Position numbers and translations under genes: made by a program
Shown here: positions 25,048 to 37,564 of the stretch, piece by piece
How the letters are laid out: each line of letters starts with the position of its first letter
Position numbering within the stretch: the first letter of the stretch is position 1
Notes under the pieces: generated by a model
Databases searched by the model: none
What the model was told of the DNA's origin: nothing
The model's input: only the letters and a program-made list of their open reading frames with translations
DNA from: Plasmopara viticola
Taxonomy: Eukaryota > Oomycota > Peronosporomycetes > Peronosporales > Peronosporaceae
Reading direction: 5' to 3'
Assembly: GCA_001695595.3 (NCBI GenBank)
Contig: MBPM02000064.1
Location: 248,001-312,000, forward strand
DNA: 64,000 nucleotides

Positions 25048-25694
25048 AAAGAAATTGCTGTACTTTTACGTAAATTTCATTGTAATCATACTTTCGATCC
25101 ACATAAAAAAGATCAGTATGTGATTGTATGTATAAAAGTAACAATAGGCTTGAGAAACAAGAAGATAGCTAGACAACGATCTACGATTGCATTGATGATA
25201 AGAATTGAACGAAGTCAGTATTTGAACTCACGCTTGTTTTAAGCAAAGAACCGGAGGATACCCGCTGCACCTCATTGCACTTTTAGTCAAATGACCCTGA
25301 AGTCGTTCATGGTGGTCATATGTGAGGATTAAGCAGTACGATCACGGCATAAGAGATAGACTGAACAAGCTGACGTCCTTGATCGTTATTAAAGGGGCAA
25401 ACCGTTCGGTTGCACAAGGCTCCATCATGCTCAGTGTGCGTTTGGAGATGTTCTCCTGCTAGAATATAGCTTGAATTCAATAGCATATAATGTTAATATT
25501 ATCCCCATCGGTGGCGCAGATCTATTGATAAAATTTTTTTTTGCTTCATATTAGGAAGGTCAGATCGACCACGATCTTTGCCTCGCTTGAGTAGTAAAGA
25601 GTCGCTCTCGCCGACTCAAAGTACGTGAAAACCGAAATCAATTGCAAAGCTATGATCGTGCTCGTTCCGTATGCGAGCGACTGACAATAACCTT
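25048..25694. other. Spacer downstream of the metzincin gene
   Basis: AT-rich sequence with no coding signal. It includes the 3' flank of the minus-strand metalloprotease gene. Confidence 0.5.
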
Positions 25695-27584
25695 TTAAAA
25701 ATCATAACGAGATCGAACATGGTCGAGGATGCGACGTAGCATCCACCCATCACTTGCAGTGATTGTCGTAGAGCTATACGCCATCATGATCGAGTTCGGA
25801 AAATCGTTGGAAGGTTTAGTTTCCGGGCCATAGAAATCCGGAAGTCCAAAGCCGTGCCCGATTTCGTGGCCGACAAACATGATGTTTTCGTCATAGAGAT
25901 GCTCCATTGTATTGTTGAGGCTCAATTGTTGACCCCAATCGAAGCCAAAGCCATTCGAAATACTCTCGCTAAGCCAGAATGAAACATCAAACGGCTCCCC
26001 CGTGCATGCGCTGGTGTCCGACCAGCGACCACTCGCGCTGTCGTGGAAACGATAGCATTCGTCTGGGCATTGTGGTACACCATTAGCGTCGACACTGCCC
26101 ACATAGAAAGCACCAAGCGTATCGTCGGTCCATTCGAATTGCGACTTGTCCTTTGCAGCCCATCCCACCATATTGACCTTAAGTTCTTTAAAAGGCCAGC
26201 AATTGTAACCCTCTAACCACTTGTTCCACTTGTTGTAGTGACGTTCCAAGATCCCTTGGAACAAAGACGCGGATGGCTTGTCCAAATTGGTACTACTGTC
26301 CCATCGAACGCAATAATTGATTGATCCTTGATTGTGCACGAACTTGTCCATGAGAAAATTCGTGTTTTCCATGACGTTCCAATTCACATTAGCCTTGGGC
26401 GGCGCATCAGGACCAATGCGATGCTGCCAGACCCAGTCCAAGTATTCCGCACTAATATACTCAGTCGGATCCGCTACGACACACTCGCCAGACTTGTTGA
26501 CAATTTCTCCAAATGTAGGCTTCACGCTACTATGGTTCGTGCCTGTGGATGCGACGACTGGAGCTCCCCATACAGACATGCTTTCAATCACGTCGCCACC
26601 AGCTGTTGTCTCGCCCTGCTGCTCAGGCTGTTGCTGCGTCACGGCACTGTCAGAAGAGCCGCTCGATTCCAACACATTCTGCTTGGGCGTTTCGTCTGCT
26701 TTTTTAGCGAGATTCGCCTCGGTCGGTTTGAATTTGCTCGCCACCGAGTCCATCGTAGGCGTCTGTGAGACATTTAAGGTTTCAGCATTAGGTGTAGTTG
26801 AGAGCGTGTCGGTCGTTAATGAGGTCGGATTAGTTGAAGGAGTGTCAGTTGTTGACGCTTTTACTTCTTCAATTGAAAGCGTGCCAGTCGTCGGTGAGGT
26901 CGGTGTAGTTACGAGCGTGTCAGTCGCTGGCGAGGTCGGTGTAGTTAAAAGAGTGTCAGGCGTTGATGCTTTCGCATCTTCTAGACCTGAGTTTGTGGAA
27001 CTGGCCTTAGTAGCCGACAAATCAGAACATGCACCGCTGCAGTCAGCCCTCAATGTCCCAACACTACTTGGCCGCGTCCCTCCTGTATTACCGAAGCCGC
27101 TGCTGTCGACATTAAGAGTTCCTAAGTCCAGGCCACTTTTTGGTGCCAAGTTACAACCGAACCCTCCGGCACCTGAGCCGCTGCAATCCACGCCCAAAGT
27201 TCCCGATACGTGACCTTCGTTTGGATTTGACAGCAAATTCAATTGCATTGGGCTACCAGGACTAGACGGCGAACCCACTTGAAAGTCGATTTGCAGAGGC
27301 CAATCTTGATTGCTACTACCTTTGGCCTCGCTGGATGACCATGGCTGACCATGTAAGGCCGCGGCTCTACCTGGTGATGTTTCCATTGATTGCGTAAGGC
27401 CTTTCAAGTCTCCAAAGTCATTTAAACCTATAATCGGAGTAGTGCTATCTGTCGCTGCGTACGGCTCTACGGTGCCTGTAGTCTGCACACCATTGCTTCC
27501 ACTGCCATCATTGAACGCAACTGACACTTTACATAGTATAGCAAAGAGATACACTCGCGACGCGGGACTTGGCCATGGCTTCAT
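25695..27584 (-). CDS. Secreted metzincin-type zinc metalloprotease with Ser/Thr-rich stalk
   Basis: Single-exon gene, 629 codons. Residues 1-23 form a signal peptide (basic start, hydrophobic LFAILCKVSVAF). Residues 25-200 are Gly/Ser-rich with repeated short GTLxVDCSGxG units. Residues about 200-290 hold Thr/Ser/Pro repeats of the TDTLxTTPTSPxT type, likely O-glycosylated. The catalytic domain fills about 370-629. It has HEIGHGFGLPD (His573, Glu574, His577, Asp583), the HExxHxxGxxH/D zinc site, and a downstream SIMMAYS Met-turn (about 599-604). Cysteines in PQCPDECYRF and SACTG suggest disulfides. It should cleave extracellular proteins, perhaps of the host or of the cell wall matrix; that role is inferred. 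The start is the first ATG and directly precedes the signal peptide. The long plus-strand frame across 26332-27213 is an antisense shadow. Confidence 0.88.
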   Translation of the reverse strand: MKPWPSPASRVYLFAILCKVSVAFNDGSGSNGVQTTGTVEPYAATDSTTPIIGLNDFGDLKGLTQSMETSPGRAAALHGQPWSSSEAKGSSNQDWPLQIDFQVGSPSSPGSPMQLNLLSNPNEGHVSGTLGVDCSGSGAGGFGCNLAPKSGLDLGTLNVDSSGFGNTGGTRPSSVGTLRADCSGACSDLSATKASSTNSGLEDAKASTPDTLLTTPTSPATDTLVTTPTSPTTGTLSIEEVKASTTDTPSTNPTSLTTDTLSTTPNAETLNVSQTPTMDSVASKFKPTEANLAKKADETPKQNVLESSGSSDSAVTQQQPEQQGETTAGGDVIESMSVWGAPVVASTGTNHSSVKPTFGEIVNKSGECVVADPTEYISAEYLDWVWQHRIGPDAPPKANVNWNVMENTNFLMDKFVHNQGSINYCVRWDSSTNLDKPSASLFQGILERHYNKWNKWLEGYNCWPFKELKVNMVGWAAKDKSQFEWTDDTLGAFYVGSVDANGVPQCPDECYRFHDSASGRWSDTSACTGEPFDVSFWLSESISNGFGFDWGQQLSLNNTMEHLYDENIMFVGHEIGHGFGLPDFYGPETKPSNDFPNSIMMAYSSTTITASDGWMLRRILDHVRSRYDF

Positions 27585-28013
27585 GCTGTTTCAAGTGAGT
27601 GGAGTGTGAGTGCTTCCGCAACCCAGCCCCGTTACGTTTGCTCAATTTCTTAAGTGGCTCATATAGTTGTCTAAGAGCTTATACTACACGTAGTGTCGAG
27701 TGGAAAGCCTTTACGGATTACACCTTAAATGGGTGAAAGGGATGTAGACTATCCCTTTTGACATGGAAGTCGTAGCTTTGAAGTAACGAATACACAATAA
27801 CTGATAGTATCACAATGCTGATTAGTGAAACTACACGACTCACGTATCGAGTGGTCGGGCCTCAAAGGATATACAAGCTCAATACTAAGCCAACGTCAAC
27901 ATAGTGACAACGGTCTGAACAGCTATTTCGAATGGACAATAAGAAAACGGCTCGCACGACCCTACAATGACTAGGGAAGGATATCGGATGCAGCGCAGGA
28001 AGCCAGTTCATCA
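27585..28013. other. 5' flank of metzincin gene
   Basis: The bases just before the gene contain CACTCACACTCCACTCACTT, which may lie in the leader. No gene seen. Confidence 0.4.
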
Positions 28014-28068
28014 GATGTCGATTTAGTACATATGTGATGTCGATTTAGTACATATGTGATGTCGATTT
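28014..28068 (+). repeat. 22-bp tandem repeat, 2.5 copies
   Basis: The unit GATGTCGATTTAGTACATAT plus GT is present twice in perfect form and once in part. It has no known role. Confidence 0.85.
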
Positions 28069-28277
28069 CATCTTTTTAATTTGGGAGAATGAAAAGAATA
28101 TCCCTTTTTTTCAAATTCAGTGGAAAGATTATGACAGCTTTTTCTACATACGAAGTAGAAAAACTATGAAAATAGAAAATAGTATACCTAACTCACATAA
28201 AAAATATACTTTTATGCTGCGCATTATTGGTGCATCGACGCTTGTTGTGTCCCACTTGACGACAACTGCCGCATCGA

Positions 28278-29400
28278 TCAACACTTTTTTGGCGCATCAA
28301 TTTCTAATGTAGCATGCTGTGCTTCGATTCGCTTCTTTTTGGGTCGACCTTTACTTTTGGACGGATTTGGGGGAAGATGGTCACTCTTTACCAGTTCACT
28401 TTTTGTCACAAATGGCTTCACTTCGAGTGCTTCATCGTAGGCAATTAAATACGTTTTGGTTGACCACATATCCCCAAATAGCACGTGACAGCTGTTTTAA
28501 GAACTTGAGTGCTGCAAGAAGGTGTCGACATGGAGCATTCATATCCTTCACATAACCGCATGTGCAGGTACCACTGGTACTGGATACCTCAAAGCATACT
28601 CCATTTGCTTGTTTGTTCCAATTTGAACCGACACAACAACCGATGTAGATGAACTTGAACATACTTGAATTGTTTCCTCGTACATGTTTATCATTTAAGT
28701 GAAGTGATGCAACTGGCAGCATAAGACGTAACAACACCCCATTGTTTGGTCTGTCCAGCAAATTCGAGCCACTTCGCACCGACATAGCGTTCAATTGCCA
28801 TAATACAATCCAAATTTGGAATTTCACGTATTTTTTCAGCACGTTGTTCATGGATACGACGTTATTGGAAGTAAGCATTCCATGTCGTGAGCATGGACTA
28901 TGGGCAATTAAACACCTCCCATAGCCAACAACACCCAGCCATTTGACTACCTCGCGATTTAGCTTCATCAGGTCTTCTTCTTTGGCTTCGTACGATTGCC
29001 TGGTTAGTGCACGTGCTAAGCCCATGCATGTTCCTTCAACGTCTTGTTTCTAAGCTTAACATGGAAATTTTTCATAAGGTGACGTAAGCAAAAAAAGTGT
29101 GGTATGTCTTTCCCATTTTCTTTCATTGCTGACACTAATTTTTTGTCACGATCAGATATTACGAAGGCTGGAAGTTTAGGTAAGTTCCAGGAAAGGAACT
29201 TGAATCACGATTAATTTGCCTTAGTCTCACTACTGACGAATGCGACTGCAACAATCTGAATCTCATTTAACCACTTTTAAAACACGCCACCAACAGCACA
29301 CTCCCAACTTTGTAGGGCCATCCAGTGCCATGCCGCGTAATGCGTATGGAGCAAACGCATGAAATCCTTGCATATAACCAATTGTTTTCGGAAAAGGTTG
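28278..29400 (-). pseudogene. Mutator-like (MULE) transposase remnant
   Basis: Reading the minus strand from about 29350, the frames carry IQIVAVAFVSSETKAN and then PAFVISDRDKKLVSAM, the core of MULE transposases with a catalytic Asp. CLRHLMKNFH gives the C-x2-H part. Frame 29025-28432 follows, including MTSNN-type and NNVLKKY residues, and a SWIM zinc finger CTCGYVKDMNAPCRH near 28555-28495. After a frame change near 28480 comes the family's usual tail, ending with a GRPKKKRI basic motif, stopping at 28278. The 5' third is missing and at least three lesions (stops near 29200 and 29270, frame change near 28480) disable it. No terminal repeats were found. Confidence 0.8.
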
Positions 29401-29712
29401 GGGTGACGCCCTCCTTCCAAGCGCGGGGGCTAACTGCTCGCGCGCTTCGGGCAGGTGCTCTCGGGCATCTGCAGGTCTCTAACGAGCCTCACCCTCGACG
29501 CGACGGTCTCCAGCACCAGGGCGCCACCTGGGCTCTTACCAAGTCAGAAGTACACAAAATAATGGAAGACCCTCACGGCCTCGGTGCTGGCTGCACTGCC
29601 CGCCGAACGAGACTCGACGTATGCGGACACCACTCTATGCCGTGGACTAGCCATAGAGCCTAGCACGTGCATAAGTTGGCAACGCGATAACGTAATACAA
29701 TACAATACAATA
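29395..29712 (+). repeat. GC-rich repeat end with AATAC tail
   Basis: A sharply bounded GC-rich segment (about 29395-29690) in AT-rich surroundings ends in AACGCGATAACGT and then about four AATAC units (29694-29712). This shape fits the 3' end of a retroposon (LINE or SINE) or an LTR edge. I could not identify tRNA-like A/B boxes with certainty. Confidence 0.35.
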
Positions 29713-32700
29713 ATAACCAATTGCTGCCCGCAAATTGTTTGCGGTAGAATTACTATTAAAAGGTATAAATTCTCTATTCTCTTTTTTACATGTATATTTT
29801 TGCCATTGTTGCAAAAATATTTATGTGCTAGGTATATTTTTTGGAGTATTTCTTCCATTCATTCTAAAAAATGTATATTTTTTTCATCCTCCCTTTTATT
29901 TCATCTTATTTAAATTCTACCCAATGGGCAATGACACGATTTTTAAGCGCCCACATAGTAGTTTTATCTATGTTTTATGCCCAGCAAAATGAAAACGTAT
30001 ACTCTAAAAATTGGGCTCATATAGATTATGCTTTCGTTTGCAATGCATCATATTGTGAAGCGAGGTTTTGTAAGCAGAGAAAAATCGATGCTTTCACCTA
30101 CTCATCCGAAACACCTAACTTTCGCCTTCAATGGTCGGAATTTCTATCTCGTATGCATTTACGACGCCATGAAGATTTTTCAAATGGAATTTAATGGCGG
30201 TGCAAATGTACGCGCATAAAGCAGCGCTGGGACAATGGCTCCTTTCAAACAAAGTGACGTTTATTAATGCCACACGAGAACTGACCCTCCCGGCGTGCAA
30301 GGCCGATGAGTATGATGCTCGGCACCATGGTTCAATATTACCCATTAAGAATGTTTTTAATCTTTGTTGGTTATGTTGCCTTGACTGTAAGTAGCCCTCT
30401 CACAAGACGGGGCCTTTAGTCGGTAGTCGGTGGTTGGCGAGTTAGATAGTTTCTTTTCTTAATTTAGTCTAACAGCCAACTTGTATGCCCCAAAAGGTAT
30501 TAGTCTTGATGTCAGACTCGTAGACTACGCAAAAGACTTCACCTGACATGCGCGATTTTTTATGGTTTTTGGAGGAAAGACTCCAACCTGTATTGATGTA
30601 ACCACAAAAATTGGGGACTAGGAGGTAGGGTGACGTTAGAGATAACATCCCCAGGTGCTTTCTCGGTCTGACATTCCGACATATTTGGAGTTTAAAATAA
30701 CCCAGACCCAACAAACAAAACAGAGCATTATACTAATTCTATAAGGTTTAAATTATTGATTGGTTGTGAAAAAGCATGTCGGCTTCGCACAGCTGTTATA
30801 GTAATAGTAATTATTTTTTTGCTTGTGAAATCTTATTATACGAGCAATCCAAAAAAGCGACCAAACGCTTTTGACCTCGTTTTTCTTAAAAAGCATTCCC
30901 AGATCAGAAATAAGAGGTCTTTCCATAGTTCCAAGCCTATGCGAAGGGCTTGCCCTGAGGAACAGAATCGATACTAGCCGTTGTCAGTACCATCTTTTGC
31001 GTAAGGTCTCCACTTAGTGCAATGTGGGCTGACCGTCAAGCAATTGTTAGCTCAGCGTAAAGCCTCCTCAAATTAGAAGTGGGCGGACGGCAAGACTGAC
31101 TGTAAAAAGATGTAGGAATAAGCACCAATGTACATTGAGCTATCCACAGATATAAGTGTGAGTGTAAGGCGGGCTACGTGCAAATGGTCAGGCGCGGGCG
31201 AGCTTCAATTACCGACATTCGTAATGAAAGTATTGCAATAATGGCATACAATGAAATCTAATAAGTGTCGCTAAACGTGTGCTCCAAATTTGTCGTACTC
31301 CTGAGCAAGTGTGTATGAGGAAGTCAATGCCTGTTGTACTAGTTGGCGCAAGCAACTTTTGTGACACAAGCCACGTGATGTTTCAAAAAGAAACTAAAGA
31401 AGAAGCTTTTCTACCAATCACTATGCTAAAGATGATTTTGCAAAAAAATTACCACTTATATATAAATATTGAAAGATCACTTCTTGAAGTGCAAGGGTTA
31501 TACGAGATCTTTGTATATAAACTAATTTAGGTAGATAGCGACCTACGACTTCTATTGATGCTAAGTTTTGAGCAAAGCACAGTCACCTTAGCTCAACGTT
31601 TTTTCAAAGGAACAATTGGGATCAATCCCTCTTCATCTAATAGCCTTTGTGGCCTATCCACATCTCAAAATTTGAAAGCTGACCGTCCTGAGAAGTGCCT
31701 TTGTGCGTACAAGACAGTATAAATAGGCTGATTATCTTGTTTGTCCCCAGAAAGGTACAACACTTGAATGCTTTAGGACCCGACGTGATCAACGCGTGTC
31801 TAAAACCATTTCTAGCAATAATTTTTTTCTGTCAAAGCGAGCACCTTCAACGAAAGATGACAGAGCTGTCCTAGAATGGCTAGTAAAAAAGAAGGCTTCG
31901 CCAAAACTAATGACTCTTATAGCAAGTGTGAGGATCTTCTAACAAGGAAATAGGCAAATTGCTTGCTCTGGGTCAGATAAAGTCGTAAGGCACATGATGA
32001 CCATCATTATAAGGCCGCATCATAAAAAAATCTCTAGCCGTCTCGAAGTTTGGTGGGCGTCCACGCAAGTAGGCACCAGCGTGCAATGCCTCACGCGGTG
32101 GGCAAAGCTTTGCTGGTGTCCCACACATGGTTTGAACTGAAGTGTCAGCTGACGCAAATCTTCTTGCCGTCCGGTTGTGCGAACTGTACAAGTCACATTA
32201 CCTTTTATCTCGCCAGGTTGAGAAAGATCTCATGGAACAAGTGTAATAGATAAAGACCCTTTAGACTGAAGTGACTAGTAAGTCAAAGTAGCTTTTCAAC
32301 GACGCGGGATGCCGGACGTTTAAGGAACAAGGGCCCATCGAGCGAGAACATTTTTTTGTGCTGGTCAATAACAGGTAGACCCACAAGCTGCAGGTCAGCA
32401 CATCATCCTCCGTTATTTTCCAGCTCGACTATGGTATTACTCGCTACTCGCAGCTTAGGTAACTATTGCGACGAAACATGTTTAGGATACAGCCATGTCC
32501 TTGCCGTCTTGTCGGCTGCAATAGTGACAGTGCCTAGTAATCGTGAGGCGGCCCACCAGCAAAACATTAAGTTCTTTTGAGCCTCAGAAAAGAAATCAAA
32601 GGCTGACAGAGTGAAGTTTTGATGATCTTTGCGCTTTATAACTCGAATTGGTTTTAAATTCCAAGTTTTTGTTTGACGAGGCAGCCTGAATTCTTTTCAT

Positions 32701-35700
32701 TGAATCGTGAGTGTTTTGTCGACTTAAGAGCGTCTTCCGCTCAGTCTCCACTGTCAAAACCAGTCGGCCAGGCTTTACAAGCAAGCCAAGGTGACATTGT
32801 AGCTGTTCCTTAGAGGCATGAACATACCTGAGATACTAATGGATCTTGGCATAAGAGTTCTCGACTTTGACACATCAAATGCTGTTCAATCTTGGACCTG
32901 GATGAAAGGTATGACTTTTTCTCATATGGCGTAAAAATGTCAAATATTCACACCTTACGCCTTAAAAAACGTATGCAAAGCAAAAATGATGAAGACGGAG
33001 ACATCTTATACAATAGTCTACTCGAAAGTGAAACAAAAAGCAAGACAAAATTTGGAAATGGTATTCATATTAAATAAATGCTGAGCGCATCTCTTAAGTG
33101 CAGTCTTTATTGTCGATAAGACTATACTAGGCTCGAGCTTTATCGGACGGTATATGTTTAAACTAGAAGAGAGTATCGTATACGCTTGGCATTGCTAAAA
33201 AAATCGCTCATTCAATGTTTTTGCGGGCTTGAGCCGTGATATTACCCAAGCCAGATAAACTCGAGAGCGCTGGCGCAGAGAAATACACAGGCACAGCCAC
33301 ATGAGGCCGGGCACTCACTCAGGCAATGCAATTACGCGCTTGAGGCCCGAGGTCTGGTTGGACAAGACCAGATAATCACAGTGCTGTGACACTCAGTGTT
33401 TGTCGTGACTAAAATAGTCAACGCCTTCGGCGTAACGGCATATAACTACTGAGATGCGTTCGCCAGGCACCAGTCGCGAGCGACATCAAAGCCAAATATT
33501 TGCATGACAGTGTTTGATGATGAGCTATTGTCTCCGTAATTTTTTCCGATGGAGAAGGTAAGCGGCATTTTTGCATAGAGAGCGATGGTGCTGCAAATGT
33601 CAAGCTTACTTTTATCTTATAAAAACAGAGAAAACGATATTAACTCTTAGAACTCTATACGAGTTTGTAATCTCTCTTCGGCAAGACTGCCCTGATGTTT
33701 TTGAAACTTTTGATCGTGATGGTAGTGCCTTCGATAAGAGTATTTTCAACACCGGCTGATATGTATAACAAGTTTTGCTCGGATTTTTATCTTACTACTT
33801 TTGTTTGTATTGAGCTCCGGGCTTGGTCCTTAGAATGAACAAACATTTTGATTTTCCGCCTTTAGGCCTTTAAGGCCTCTTTACCAGAATGACAATGGCT
33901 GTGTGCGTCATCAGCCCTCGTATGGTTATGCCTACTCATCTTACAGCAAGATCGAGCGCGGGCGACGCTTTAAGGACACAGGATCCGGATGAGGCTCGCA
34001 GTCCTTGTGATCCTCTCCGATAAAAGCCCCACATGAAATGTTAGATGTGTCGATATCGTCATGAGAAGGTCATACGTGAACGCTGACACACATGGCATTT
34101 TAATGCTCAAAAGGTTCGATTTAGCAGTTCTTTCTCTGGTTCGTAAATATTAAAAACACATATTCTAGCGATAGGTTTTTCGTATTTAAAAACATCCCTC
34201 ATAAATATTTTCTGGAGAAACTTCCCTTCATTGTTGTCTGAAATTTCTCCTTCGTTCTTGGACATGGACTCACATCCATTGAATTGCCGATTACGTTTAG
34301 TTGATGTTTTGCAAAGTCGGATAAATGGCTCTGTACGGAAGCTGGGGTCAAATTAAACGAATGTCTACCCCACTTCTTCTGATGGCGAAGAAGTGGAAAA
34401 GACGGTCGATATACGCGCTTATGTAAGAGCTAATGCGACTCAAGGGTGCTGTGACTCATTTATAAGGAAATAACATAAAGCTTGTCAATGCGCGGAATTG
34501 CGTTTTTGGCACATATTTGTGGCGCCTGAGTGCGCATACGGTCAGTATGGACAATTCATTCTTCCCGTCTGACCATCTGCTAAAGAATGCTCTTCTGTTG
34601 ATTTAAGCAAGCGAGTTTATGTTAACTAATGCAGCATTTACCAAAATACACCAGTAAATCACAACTTTTTTTTGATAACAACGTATTCGGAAGGCTACGG
34701 TACTAGAACTTAATATCAATGGACAGTCAGCTCTTTGTTCTCCAATGATAGTGGCACAAGCACATGCTGAATGCAGGCGGCACACAAATACTGTTATACC
34801 CGTTGTTTCACCCGTCAAAGACAAGATCGACGATAACGGACCCCTGCGTCAAAGCGCCAACACGCAAGCAGCTAGTTTGACTTTTCGTCCGATCTCACGT
34901 GTCTCTCTTTACTCGGCCACTACTTTTTGCAAGAGGTTTTGGTAAAATTTAGAGCCAAGTTCTCTTATATACCTTATTGACCGCTAAAAGATATCACGTG
35001 CCTTTAGCAGTAAATTGTACTTCGGGTCTTCGTTGATAACATAACAACTTAGACTGGATCTGCCGGATCTACCCCACACCAAAGTTGACCGCCTCTCCCT
35101 CTTATAGGCTAGACCAATCGACCTTAGCATTCGTGCCTGCGATGAGATACTGCACCAAAGACGCTGTATTGGAATTAGTTTGTATAACTGATTACTAATA
35201 AAGTATATCTAGATCTAACTCAGGATCTGGTGGACGCAAATATGCGCTGGTGAGCACATTGAGCTCGCTAAGTATGTATTTAATGTGATAATATAATTTT
35301 TGCGAAGATGATGGCCGTCTTGTCACTCGTTTGAGCTAGTGGCCGGGCTTATCTCCGTCTGTAAGAATGCTTGGTCAAATTACTGTTAAAGCATTATAAT
35401 CTAAAACATGCGCTCAAAGCTTCAATAGAGTAAATCTCATGAGAACTTATTTCTTGCGATCAACATAATTGATGGGTTTAGCAGTCCTAAGTTTTTTGAA
35501 CTGGAACTGGAAAAATCAATTATCTTCATCGTTACCGGAAGCGCGCTAAAGAGTTTGTCTCATCCTGCAAATCAGAACCGGCCTCACAGCAGACTTTATT
35601 GATGCGTTAAGCGCTTGCAGGATCAGCATAGCCAGCACTGTACTTGTGCAGACGGTTGACTAGGCTTAATCAATTTCATGAATACTTTCTGAAACAGTTT

Positions 35701-37564
35701 GTTAATGATGCGTTGGTTCTCGTGAACTCAGATCTATGGCCCCCTTCAAAGCATTGATAAATAAATGTATCATCAATGTATGTTTGGTCAAAATCCCGAA
35801 AATGCCAAACCTACTGTTACTTAACATCGTCGAAGTGTTTGTTAGCCCTTGATAGCCCTTTTGGCATCACTTGTCACTTTCAAAGCAATCCGCTGGAGGC
35901 TAAACTCAGTAAATTCCATATACAAATCGCTATTAAATGTACACCCAGACGTGTTGTAAAGCAACGCGTCCTGTAACGAACTCGGTGTTCGTGCAAGCAC
36001 TGTCGCATGGCTTTAAATTTATATAAACATATAAAGTCGATGATGATATTTTGTTCTCGTCTTGTAAAATTATGTTTGACTTGGGGCAAACACTGATACG
36101 TCGATAATTAAGTTGCCTCGAAGATCACAGTGAGTGGTGCTATCTTAAGCATCTGTAAATCTATGCTGCCCACTTTTCTTGCAAGCCTACGTTATCTGCT
36201 TTGTAAACTTTGCCAGTTGGCAATCTCACGCGACTTATCCGCAAAACTTTGTCACCCATAATTTGAGTTTTTTCGTCATCGTCTCAGCAAGCAGTAAGGA
36301 GGTCTACTGGTCAGCCGGTCCATTGCAAGAAAAACATGCCACTCCCGCAGAAAGCTGCCTCGGCTTTCAAAAAATGATTACGCCTCGAATTGGCCACTGC
36401 GCTCATCACAAAGACCGCACTTCGCGACTTAAGAAGTTCGCTTGACAAAGATCCTTCCAGAAGAGGAAAACTCTTTAGAAAAATAGCCCCGTCGCACTAG
36501 GACACGCGTGTTTATTGTTCTCCATCGTCTGTAGTCCCACAACCGCCTGTAAGCTTGGGTGATTCTATTGACAAGGACGAGCGCGTGCGCTTTGGTGAAC
36601 TTTCGCATATGACTCCACCCGATAGGGCGGCAAAGAAGCCTTAGGCTGTTACAGCCCGAAACGCAGTCATTTCGGACAAATTTGTACGATCACATTACAA
36701 ATATGCTTCAGAGATTCCTTGTCATCGACATACTCACAAGCCAAGCGCCGGGAGCGTAAGTTGCGACAGCGAATCTGCAATCGCTTCAAGCCTACCCAGC
36801 AGGTTGCCAAAAAACTCGACTTTATACAGAGTGCTCGCTGCTTTCTATTCCAGATAGCAACAGCTTGGGCAGCCATATTGTAGTTTTTCCAACGGCTTCC
36901 ACGATCTCTAAAGACTGCGATGATCGCTTCACATGAAAGTGACGCTTGCTCTTGCAGTCAACAGGAACTAAGGAAGCCGCTTTTATTATGGTCATCATGA
37001 GGAGCGGTGCACCGAATGTATATGCTTAATTTCGTTTCTTTAAGGTGGCTCCGGCCGCGGCTTCTTCGAGGTGACACACAACATGACAAGGAAATTGGAT
37101 ACTTTAGCTGTGTGATCCGTTAGCTTTACAATCCGAAAAAAAGTCGCGGGTCCCGACCAAACTGCGCCGAGAAGTTGGTGACATTTGCGCGGAGTTGGCC
37201 GCTCAAAGTGCACAGCCTTATGGGTTTGCGACATAATTGCTCGTATAGCCAGCCTAGCTGTGGATATGGATCACTTCAGTCTGTATGACAACCCTTACTA
37301 GCCTTACTGACAAGGTCAAGCGCGAGAACCACGCTTTGCAGAAGTGTTAGGGGAACCGCGAGGCTCACGTAAAACTTAAAGTCCCTCTCAACACGATCCA
37401 AAAATTGGGGGGCATTGGCATCGCCATTTGAAGATAGATGGTGCACGTCGACTTATGATCCTGATAATCCTGGCATATGATAATTGAGCTAATTTTTAGG
37501 GTAGTTGCACAGCATACAGTAATCTATCGAGTTATTTTTTTATTTCTTCTTTGATGTTAATCCA
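29713..37564. other. Long AT-rich spacer with decayed frames
   Basis: Nearly 8 kb without a gene I can name. Frames of 60-110 codons occur (for example 29871-30194, 30028-30219, 31279-31530, 32191-31973 minus, 36179-36445, 36876-36667 minus), but none carries a recognisable motif and all are closely flanked by stops. This is probably old, unrecognisable repeat DNA. Confidence 0.5.

Noticed and set aside
26332..27213. 293-codon plus-strand open frame
   Set aside because: It is antisense to the metzincin gene, with composition mirroring the Ser/Thr repeats; it has no motif of its own.
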